Assembly: GCA_963573305.1 (NCBI GenBank)
Contig: OY754331.1
Coordinates: 13,116,868-13,180,867, forward strand
DNA from: Pyrrhosoma nymphula
Taxonomy: Eukaryota; Arthropoda; Insecta; Odonata; Coenagrionidae
Length of the DNA: 64,000 nucleotides
Direction of reading: 5' to 3'
How positions within the stretch are numbered: the first letter of the stretch is position 1; the number at the start of each line of letters is the position of its first letter. The translations under genes were made by a program, and so were the position numbers. This document shows, in pieces, positions 1 to 9,420 of this stretch. The notes under the pieces are model-generated. The model ran no database searches and was not told where the DNA came from. It worked only from the letters and a program-made list of their open reading frames with translations.

Positions 1-607
1 TGAATTACACAATGAAATTGCTTATCTTATTTCATAAGGCTGCGCTGTAATATTTCATAAGACTGTGCTGTGTATGTATATAGCGTCGCATCCCATTATT
101 CTGTTGCATGCGTGACATACTTTTCTGTACCTATTGTTAATTTATTTTCATTTCATGAGTTCCTCTATCACAATATGACCCTCACTTTTGTTTGTACAGT
201 ATTAATTACCCCATCATAATTATTAATGTCACACTATTATTGAGCTTAACATTCAATCATAATTAATATATTGTTGTCTATTCGTATGATATGAATATAA
301 TTAATCCACTACTTGAAGTATTAGATCAATCAATATGTATAAACACTGATGATATTAGAAGTTCCCAGAAAAATATAAAATATTGGCGATAACATTTATG
401 AATCTTCAATTCTGAACGCACTATGAAAATGGCTTAAGCTAACGTTTTTAAAAGATTCCTTGGTGCAAAATTGTATTTTTAAGGAAAAATTAACAATTCT
501 CATGGCCTTTTTCTCTTTCAAGAGAAAAGCTATAAATCTTTTGTAATTGCTACATTCAGTCGTTACATAAACTCGCAAAAACGCTGTGGATCCAATTCAA
601 TTGATCT
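1..607. other. AT-rich DNA, nothing recognised
   Basis: I see no coding frame of interest, inverted repeat or RNA gene here. Confidence 0.5.
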
Positions 608-815
608 CGCTTAAGTACACCGATGTCGACCAGGTTTTTAAGCCACCAATTCGTTACTAGTTGACCGTCATTTTTTTCGCGATATCTTTGTACGAGTATT
701 TTTTTCAACCCAGCTTTCAAGGGAGAAAACATCCCTGGCGTTGAAATAAGGAAATACAGCTAGGTTGCTTCTGTGATTTCTTGATATGCCTAATTATTAG
801 AACCCGGAAAATAGT
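608..815 (+). repeat. Dispersed repeat, copy 1
   Basis: This stretch aligns in the same orientation with 14548-14770. Shared blocks include GGAGAAAACATC, TACAG.TAGGTTGCT, GATTTCTT and ATATGCCTAA in the same order and similar spacing, with small gaps. The upstream part (GACCAGGTTT... near 628) also matches (GGTCAGGTTT near 14572). The family is not identified. There is no coding signal, so a SINE or a 3' fragment of a longer retroelement is likely. Confidence 0.5.
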
Positions 816-1021
816 CTTTGAATTTTCTTTAAAACTGAGACTTTGTTGTTTTTACGGTAAACCTTCCCCAATGTTTCCTTCCCCAAAAAAGAACATTTTT
901 AAATTACTTTTTTGAAGACGTTTTCAGAGGTTTTGATATGTTGAGACTTTTTACGAAAAAATTGACTTATATGGGAATTTTCATTTAATTTATATTTTTC
1001 TGCATTACATATGCGTATCTG

Positions 1022-1286
1022 AATTGAGGGCCTGGGAGTCAAAGTAATGCAACTGAAATCAACACGGAAAACGATATGAGCGCATATTTCCTAAGTCAGT
1101 ACCGTCGGATACCGTAAGATAGCTACAGGAAAAGGAATACAAGTGTGCGAACGTATAGTGCTGCGATCTAACCGCCGAACACTTAAGCTACTTTGCTTTT
1201 TGTCATTTCTTACCGGAGTAAAGTGATACAGGTGACACTGGACGATGCTTGTCACTTGTATTACTTTGACTCTCAGGCCCTCAATT
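1022..1286. mobile_element. 265-bp MITE-like element with terminal inverted repeats
   Basis: The left end starts AATTGAGGGCCTG and the right end is its reverse complement. The match runs about 31 bp with 2 differences and includes GAGTCAAAGTAAT. A third, internal copy of the AAAGT.ATAC..GTGAC part lies at about 1222-1241 and forms a hairpin with the right end. There is no internal open frame of interest. No clear target duplication is visible, so the superfamily is open. Confidence 0.55.
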
Positions 1287-1617
1287 AATAATAGCAACAC
1301 GCAAATGACAATATAGCCTTCATGGTCAATTTTGTTCATCTGGTATTGTCCACATCCGTGTTTTTCAGCCGGTACTCCACGGAGTCTTAGTGACCCACAA
1401 AGAGTTTGGTGTTAAGCAAAAATTTAGGTGCAAATGTATGTGATAGTTGCTTCAAGGAAAAGTTTATAACTACTCCGGATAAATAATATTCAATTCCTTC
1501 CGGAGGGCATTGTGATTTATTCCTTCCGGAGCTACACGATCCATCAAATGCAACGGTTTTATCCACCAACTAATTTGAACCCGGACGTTCCGTTGAAATG
1601 CCTACACTCTTGCCTTA

Positions 1618-1835
1618 AGGTAGGCTTACACTGGAAAATTACTCTCGCAAGTTTCTTCTGCAAGAGGATTCGGAGAAAAATATTTAGCTAGTTAGTGCCA
1701 GTTTGGTTGACGCTTAAACTTGTGGCAATGCCCTTCTTCAAGCGACTTGCCGAAGCTTTTAAAAGTTCTATTATTGGTGGAAAATCGATGGCTGCAAGTT
1801 AATTGCGCAGTAAACTAGCCAGTGTAAAGCCACCT
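1618..1835. mobile_element. 218-bp MITE flanked by TTA target duplication
   Basis: The ends are AGGTAGGCTTACACTGG on the left and the reverse complement of AGGTGGCTTTACACTGG on the right, 14 of 17 identical. TTA lies immediately outside both ends (1615-1617 and 1836-1838). A 3-bp TTA/TAA duplication is typical of PIF/Harbinger, so this is probably a non-autonomous Harbinger-type element. It has no coding capacity. Confidence 0.6.
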
Positions 1836-1838
1836 TTA

Positions 1839-3800
1839 CACATCATCCTTTTCAAATAAATTAAGGAGAAAATAGCAACAATTACATCATTGATCATGGA
1901 AACATTCCTTCGAGGTTCACACTAACTACACAAATGCTCCCTTCCAGGGTCAACATTGTGGCGTGGAAAGCAATGTAACCTTAGCATTTGACAGTTCAGA
2001 GGACTAATAAATGACTAGACAAGACCGGTATATGTATGCATATTGAGCATGTTGTTTTCTTTCCTCCGAAAGCAAGCCACCTAAAGTCCGTATAATTTTC
2101 TGATGTGTCAAAGTGCCATAAGACATTTGTCATCAGACGTTTGTGTTACTCGGTGTAATTGTTCAAGAGATACGGGAAAGAATATGTTTCAGATAAAAAT
2201 ATATGGTTTTTAGTGATTATAGATAATTTTTGTTGTAAATATGTTTAATTTATTTATCTGTTACGTCCACCTATGTAATAAGCCGTATATCCACATAGGG
2301 TCCAATTACCTTTTTTGAGTTTTTATTTCCTTTATTATGTTCTGGAATAGTTGGTTACATTTGAATACATGATTGTAAATAAAAATGTATTGGCATCAAA
2401 GAATCTGATACTAAAAGTACATAACATGCGTGTAGCGGAGAATGATTATTCATGGTTGAAATTGCTTTTTCTTTAACAACTGATTTACATTATTAATCCC
2501 GAGTAGGTGTATGGCATCGTGGGGCAAAATTTATTTATTTTTTAGGCTAATTTTATGAAGATATTCTTTATTCTTACACGGAATAGAATTTTCGGCGGAT
2601 ATTTATTTTCATTAATATGATAGGTGACACTTTCACTGCTCCTTCTACTTATCGTTTTCTTTTGATGCTCCTTATCCATTGGGAGCCGTGACTTGTGTCA
2701 CATTTCACGTCCTATTCAGCTGCACGAGACGCTGCTATTAAATGCCCATCGTAGGTTTCAATGGCTTCCGTTACTAACCTCCCCAACTTTCTCTACTCCC
2801 ATCATTCCGATGAATTTACCTCCCGTCGCTGACTCCTCATCCACATTAACACAGACCCTCCCCCACCCTCCAAGTTCCTCGGAAGAATTTTTCACTCTCC
2901 CTTTCATCTGACCTTCATTCATCGCCCTTCGTTCCCTAAGTCCCGTCAGTCAGTTTGCTTAACGTATAATATGATCGATATTTTACGATCGCTAGGTATC
3001 GGTCGTTATTAAGCCCTCTGATATCACATTTTGCCCTTACCTACCTCCTTCCCTGGAGCTAGTCATTTTTAACGCCAACAGTAGACACAGGTATGACTGC
3101 AGTAGGCACCATATCACTCCTATACCTACCTATCGCGTGCCTGGTTCGGTAAATGGTTCTTTGCGCGTGTACTAAGGAAGAAAATTTAGCTAACATGCTA
3201 GAACCCGTCAGTATTGATTTCAAAGATATGTTTCCCGGCACTGAAAATATGTGTGTTCTGAACGTTCCAGGCGCATTATTTCTGTGACAAAAACTTAACG
3301 CGATAGCAATTAATTTTGGGCGAAGAGAGCATACTTTTATTTACCTGTAAAAATGAACCAAGAGTTTAGTGAAATTAATAATGAAGAGAATCAACTGAGA
3401 ATAACAAATCATAAAAATTATTTGATTTATGTCAAAAGAATGATCATTAGAAAAACATCGCCGGAGTATCCTCAGCATTAAATTCTTCACCCACCATGTA
3501 ACTTGTCCAGTGTTGTTGTATTTTACACATTAGTTGTATTTAAATGAATGAATACCTTTTATTGTATGTGAATGCGATTAGAAATCATCTATCCTTTTAA
3601 GTTTGTAATTTCATTTATCTATAATTTCTGAACGGCAAAATCAATCAAGCATTATTCTTAGCATTCCATATGCTTGTATACAGCCACAATTATTTTGAAT
3701 ATCTGGCAGAAATGAATATTTAACGCTACAAATTAATTTCTTAGCCAGCTGTTTTATGGTGATCTGGGTACATATGTATATTCTACACATTAAACTGGTA
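1839..3800. other. Non-coding stretch, nothing recognised
   Basis: AT-rich, with a slightly GC-richer patch at 2690-2930. The open frames here are short, with no recognisable domain or splice context. Confidence 0.4.
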
Positions 3801-3839
3801 GACACCCTTGTGGACATGCATTGAGTGCATGTATGTTCT

Positions 3840-4140
3840 GGCTTCTGCTGCTCTGTCGTTGACGTCAAGTCTGGGCGGGAAAGGTAGGGGAGGGTTTGAT
3901 GCTGGACTCGCTGAAGATGTGGACTGGAAGCGGACAGTAAAAATTTTAAAGCCCTTACATGCCGCCGAGCATAACCAGGCCTCACTCTGGTGTTCCGTGG
4001 ACGGAAGCCGCGCTGGACTGGCGGGAAAAACAGGGGCGATTGGCTGGCCATACACGGCGTGGTGGGTGGGGGAGAATAGTTGGGTGAGGTGGTCAGTGGG
4101 TTGAGGGAAGGAAAGAGACTTCCCCACGGCGCACTTGGAG
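3840..4140. promoter_or_regulatory. GC/CpG-richer patch with promoter-type boxes
   Basis: This 300-bp patch is clearly GC-richer than its surroundings. It contains a perfect cAMP-response palindrome TGACGTCA (3860-3867), a GC box GGGCGGG (3873-3879) and an inverted CCAAT box (ATTGG, 4039-4043). Overlapping frames on both strands are open only because the base composition is rich in G and C. A promoter or enhancer is one reading, but no coding exon is recognised next to it. Confidence 0.25.
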
Positions 4141-5149
4141 TATCCCTCCCCAGTGGTTTTTTTTAAGAGCCTGCATACGTGGTTCTGTAAAAGCCTGGAG
4201 GAATGGTTGAAGAAGATAGCGGAAAATGTTGGGGACGGCTGGGCGTCTCCCTAGCAGTCTCGCCCCGCTCTTAAAACCTCTTGCCTTTCACCGCCATCGT
4301 CGTATGAAGTTATTATTGTCATATAACAATATAAGCACCTAGGATTCTATTTCCAGATTTCTTGTTCACTTTTACGCCTTCGTATGGAGTATTTTATGGC
4401 GTTCCGTGCACTGGAATGGAAGCTCCCTCTGATAAACGATGAGGGAGGAGGAAAATGGCGGCAGTGGTATATTTTTATTCAGTTAGCATGTTTACGTATA
4501 CATTGCAACGGTCACATTCTTAATTCATAGCGGATGCGTTATGGTGATGTACCCAGAAGGCGGCTTTATGTGGAGGCTTTTGAAGCGCGATTTTGTTTTC
4601 AATTATTTTCCTGCTGTGCACCATTCTCTGGCTCACATAAAATTTTATTCATGAACCTTTTCGGAATAATCAATGTATAGCTAATGCAATCGCTCATTCG
4701 AGGACAAAAACACTAAAAAATATAAGTACGTGCCATTTAAAATCATCGTCAAAGTTTATAAGATGCTCAGGACGCATTTACTTATCATTGGAATGCTGCA
4801 TATTCCTTAATTAATATTTTTAAAGTTGTATATTAATTATGAAATATCATTGGAAGGCATTGTGGCGTAGATATACTTTCTTTGCTCATGAAAAAACAGA
4901 GTACATTAGTTATCGTAATTTTCTGGGTGGGTGAACTTGTTGATTCAAAGGCAGAAAAATGTTTTCGATAATAACCTCAAGAAAAATTGATTAGTAGCTA
5001 GGATAAATAGTTTTTTTTTCGAGTGAAGTTTTGGAAATATCTTCAAGCTAGATTACTGGCTGAAAAAAATCTCGAGGTTTCATTAGACTTAAGACCTACC
5101 ATTCATAAGTAATCGACTCCGGATTAACTTTGTGGAAGTTGGTAACATC
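4141..5149. other. AT-rich DNA, nothing recognised
   Basis: No frame, repeat or RNA gene was noticed. Confidence 0.4.
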
Positions 5150-5501
5150 TATGATAAAAAACAAATTAGTTTCAATCCACACAATTTATTAGATATGACC
5201 CGGGTTTCAGCAACTTCGTGTCATGTTCAGGTAACTAATTTCACAGGTGTCCGGGTATATATATAGTTGAACTTGGGGAGTGAGGAACAAATGGGTTGGG
5301 CAGCATGTAAGGGGGAGGGGGAAGGTTGAGTCAATCAGTGTTTTTAAAGGAAGGAGCGTACGTTATTACTGCGAAGGACGGATAAGGTGACCGGTTAACG
5401 GTTTTAGGGTTGGGGGAGGTCTATTTTAAGGCGGGGGGAATGAGATGGGAACAAATGATCATTACATAACTAATGCGGGCTATAAACAATTTCAAACTGG
5501 T
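5150..5501 (-). mobile_element. Penelope-like element 3' flank with hammerhead-like motif
   Basis: This lies directly downstream, on the minus strand, of the GIY-YIG fragment at 5502-5961. At 5197-5231 the minus strand reads a CTGAACA box, a spacer, then GAA followed by the palindrome ACCCGGGT and C, as in a hammerhead core. A short (AT)n run (about 5258-5266) and G-rich runs follow on the plus strand. The same combination of motif, AT run and G-rich run is found in the palindrome at 6423-7018, which suggests both derive from PLE terminal (pLTR) sequence. Confidence 0.45.
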
Positions 5502-5961
5502 CTAAAAATCCAGTTTGGCTCTTTTGTCATTAAAATGTAAAACGTAATATTTAAAATCATTAAAATTGTATAAATAATCCGCAAAATTTGAATTCCCAGT
5601 ACCGTTAACAAAGCAATTCATATATTCTTTGACTCTGTCCTTAAATTTTCGCCCTGTTTGACAAATATACACTGAGTCACAGTCATTACATTTTAGTTTG
5701 TAACACCCCACTTCTATCTGAACCTGAGTACCTGTCCTTCACATAAAAAAATATTTTAGACAGAGAGTGGGGATTTCTGAATGACACACCAACTGTTTCG
5801 TCACACAGATTGCTGAGTATGTTTGAAACCTTGGGAATGAATTGGAGGGCATACAATTTTTTCTTCTTTAGATCTTTCCCGGAGGAAAGAGATGTGAGGA
5901 AGTTAATGTACTTCTGTTTAGCCGATTTATGCACAAATTTCTTGATGCACTTTTTAAACAT
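5502..5961 (-). pseudogene. Penelope-like element, RT C-terminus and GIY-YIG endonuclease (broken)
   Basis: Two overlapping minus-strand frames together resemble the C-terminal part of a Penelope-like protein. The first (5961 to about 5686) ends in a KDR...SGV linker like the one that precedes the endonuclease. The second (5711-5502) begins GCYKLKCNDCDSVYICQTGR, the GIY-YIG nuclease core: the GIY-equivalent is GCY, the second half is VYICQTGR where the family usually has YIGQTGR, and the CXXC pair typical of PLE nucleases is present. A frameshift near 5700 separates the frames, so the gene is dead. PLE proteins couple reverse transcriptase to this nuclease for target-primed integration. The RT remnant next door (6030-7330) is on the opposite strand, so this is a separate, inverted fragment. 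Confidence 0.75.
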
Positions 5962-6029
5962 TATAGTTTGACCCGTAGTGTCTCATGTGACAGCACCTTG
6001 CCATAAAGTAGTTGTAAAGTTAAATTCAC

Positions 6030-7330
6030 TGATTCAGATTTGTTCAGTATTCCATGCACGATATTCCATAAAAAATTCTGTAGAACTAGCGTACAGACCA
6101 TCAGTTTTAAAGCCGCCACTTATTTGTAAATTGGTATCCTTTGATGTAACTAATCTTTTTCCTTTTCAATGAAGCTTCTAACCTCGCACTTAATTTGGTC
6201 AAAAGACTGACACGGATCCAATAGTGGCTAAATACTTTAAACTACTTTTATATTTATGCTTGACCAAAAACTTCTTTATTTTTGATCTAAATTTTATCAA
6301 CAAACAACGGGTCTATTTATTGAATCCCCTTCACTACCAATTCTGGTGGAAATTATAATGGATGACATAAAATCAAAACCTGTTAATTCTTCATATCAGC
6401 TCATTAGCAATGTATTTTGTTGAACTCGATATTCTCAGGAGGTACTTTGTAAAATTCCATATTGATAGAATCAAAACAAACTTTGTAAAATTTACAATGG
6501 ATTTTATTCAATACGACCGGTTTCATCGCGTAAGCGACATCTTCCGATAAATTTTTAAGTCAAGAACAGAATATATATTCATGTACTGGGAGGGTATACG
6601 AGAAAGGAAGGAAGGCAGTGACAGGAGGGGGAAAGGAAAGGCAGTGGGAGTGGGGGGGGGGAAATGAAGGTTTAGGTATGAGGAAATGTGGGGGGGGGGG
6701 TGGAGTGTATGTTTTGGAGGTTGGCGGGGGGCGTTAGGGGAAAGGATAGGGGTGGTTCCCCTACCCCCCTCCCCGCCAACCTCCTCCCAACTTTCCTTCT
6801 ACCTAAAACTTCATTTTTCCCCCTCTCTCCCACTGCCTTTCCTTTCCCCCTCCTGTCACTGCCTTCTTTCTCTTCCCATTCCCCCCCATACCCTCCCAGT
6901 TCATGTATATATATATTCTGTTCTTGACTTGTTAACCTGAATATGTCGCTTACGCGATGAAACCGGTCGTATTGAATGAAATCCATTGTAAAATTTACAA
7001 AGTTTGTTTTGATTCTGTCAATGTATTTTGTTGGTTTAGATATGTTGACGGCATCCTTTGCATGTGGACGGGCACTTCTTACCAACTAGATTCCTATTTA
7101 GCTTATCTGAACTTGTTGCATGAAATCATTAAATTTACGATGGATGTAGGAGGCCAAAATATCAATTTTTTTAGATTTTACGATTGGGAAGGTAATAGTA
7201 ACCAACATTTTTCTATATTTCGCAAACTCATATTTACAGATGCAGTCATCCCGAGTGAGTCCCAATATCACCATAGCCATAAACCATATAAATCATAGCC
7301 ATATCGTTTACTTGATGCCTTCACTCAGGA
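6030..7330 (+). pseudogene. Penelope-like reverse transcriptase relic, split by an insertion
   Basis: Plus-strand pieces in several frames follow the order of a PLE reverse transcriptase. SFDVTNLF (about 6138-6161) carries the first catalytic Asp. At about 6310-6370 the GLFIESPSLPILVEIIMDDI region matches the MGSPLSP...IFME block. After the insertion, WFRYVDGILC (about 7033-7062) is the catalytic YVDD motif with the second Asp changed to Gly. QLDSYLAYLN and HFSIFRKLIFTDAVIP match the segments that follow YVDD in PLEs. A palindromic insertion at 6423-7018 interrupts the frame between NVFC and WFRYVD. There are also stops and frameshifts upstream. No GIY-YIG domain is visible downstream on this strand. 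Confidence 0.75.
6423..7018. mobile_element. 596-bp palindromic element inserted in the PLE RT
   Basis: The 15-mer CAATGTATTTTGTTG occurs on both sides (6408-6422 and 7019-7033) and is part of the interrupted RT frame, so it is a target-site duplication. The insert is a near-perfect inverted repeat: 6461 onward (ATTGATAGAATCAAAAC) is mirrored to 7018, with arms of about 280 bp that meet in a GC-rich core at 6716-6785. Each arm carries the same hammerhead-like motif (6515-6545 minus, 6937-6968 plus), an AT run and a long purine tract. It most likely consists of two inverted PLE terminal repeats mobilised together. Confidence 0.75.
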
Positions 7331-8780
7331 GATACTGAAGTTTGTCTGAAGCAACCGCTTGCTTCAGCATCCAAGTTGAATATCAAAATCAATTGCGTTA
7401 TTAATTTTCTCTGCAGAGTTTAAAAATTCTAGGAAAAAGTGATGCCTTGATTTTTGCAAAGGGTTTTCTAAAAGATGTGGTGATCAAAATATTTCAAATG
7501 GGAATAGATAAAAGATGAAAGCCATAGAAACAGATGTGTAAACTTTGAAATGGCTGGTTAGAGTGCACGTAGTCTGAAATGATTTTTCTCTTCAATTCTT
7601 TACCTTGGATTGCGACCGGAGGCACTATCAAAGACCCAGCCTTAGAAGATATTTATTCTGCAGCCAATGCATTTAAATTTTTTTCGACTTTCGGTCCACC
7701 TTAAATCCAACTTTGTGAATAAGGATTTGAATAATGGAAGAAAACTTTAAATCTGAAAAATATACGTAAGAAATTAATATGAAAGATAATGCTGGTGACA
7801 ACTATGTGAAGGAAGCAAATGTTTTGGTACCTTTCTCATAGTATGAGAATAAATGGATCTATTTCCTTGAATTTTCTCTCATACAAATCCTTCCACGAAG
7901 AATAATCTTTACTTTTCTGTTTATGACTTTCATTTTCCCATCGCATTATATGAGCTGTCGATCAAAGACAAAAATGCGTAAGGTGAAAGATATGAATCCT
8001 TATTAGGTTTTTATTGTATGATTCTTATATATTCAAATTTCTAATCCATCTCGCATATTATAATGCTCTTACAAACGATAAATAATTTTGTTTTAATGAA
8101 GCCTTTAGGTTCTAAAGTTACAGGGGCTTATATTATCAATGAGATATATGTGCATATACTTTTCTAGCACCAAATATTCTGTTATATTTGATGCAGCACA
8201 TTGAAAAGATATTTTTTGTTATGCAAATATCTTAAAACAGACAATTTACCTAAATATAGATTTAGTAAAACATCGCATTTATACGTTTCTGTTGTGTTCA
8301 ATGGTTCTAATATGCCTTTGAAGTCATACAGTTTAACTCCACATTCAAGGCAAGTATTCCTACAAGCAAAAAAGCTTTATGCTCTTATTGTTGTTAATCA
8401 ATTGAGTAAGGAACTAATTTAATAACTTTAACTTACCGCTAGTAATAAATCAATAAAATTAAACTCAATGCAGTTACAACTCAAATCTTCAGACTAAACA
8501 TATGGAACATATGGAAAATATGGAAACCCCACTGAGATTGATCTTATCAGTCTATGGTAAATGTCTATTAAAATTTCGTTCCTTTAAACTTGCGATATCA
8601 CAGGTGAAACTGATATTACTCTAGGGGGTAACAGAATATTTACCATGTCTATCATTTCAGCCCAGAAATGCCAAAATTAAATTTGTAAAGTGTAAGGAAA
8701 TATCGTGAAAAATCTCATGACATGTAATAGCAGGTAAATTCTAATTTATAGCTCATCTTGCTCACATGTCAGTGAAATTT
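7331..8780. other. AT-rich DNA, nothing firmly recognised
   Basis: The first few hundred bases could hold a further decayed PLE tail on the plus strand, but I could not align it convincingly. Nothing else was noticed. Confidence 0.3.
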
Positions 8781-8789
8781 CAGCATAAA

Positions 8790-9420
8790 TATTCATTAAA
8801 CTATGGTGATTCATCCCATAAACCCTGGCTTGCAGTCTCCGCGTCTGAGTCACTGGGCCACTCTCATCCATGGAGGATTGCACGGTAGCGGAGATTGAAT
8901 TATACACGAGCCCTTCCGTCTCATCCCGGCCAGCTCCGGGCCGCTTCAAATCCCCGCATCATCTTTGAGATGAAAACCGCGCCATCAATCTCGGTAAGAA
9001 GGGGATGTTCTTTCTTGTATATGCGGAAGAACGGCTACGTTACAAATCGGTTTTGAAGACAAGGAGGGTTTTTTTCCCCTCCACGTATATATATAGCAGG
9101 GAGCTTTCCTCTCGTTTTATTTCTCCAATTGATCTCTGCGCTGGCGTGCCGTATCTTACATCATTAACCCAGTTCCTTTCATCCCATTTGCCCGTATAGG
9201 GGGCGTGGGATCCGGGGAATGGCGAGAGAGGGGGGGAAGGCGTTGTTGAGCAATGGCGAATAACTCCATGCCAGTGGGAATCAACGCTTCCGCTACCCAC
9301 TCCGCCTCTCTCATTCCTCCGCCCTTCCCCTCTTTACACCACCAACCCTTCCCACCTAATCCGCCCTACATCATCCCGCATAATCTCTTTTCATCCCGCT
9401 GAGTTCGATCCAGCTGCAAA
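8790..9420. other. GC-richer, CpG-containing patch
   Basis: The base composition rises and CpG is frequent. A consensus-like donor (CG|GTAAGAAG) occurs on the plus strand near 8991, but I could not define an exon in front of it. The short frames on both strands show no known domain. Confidence 0.2.
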
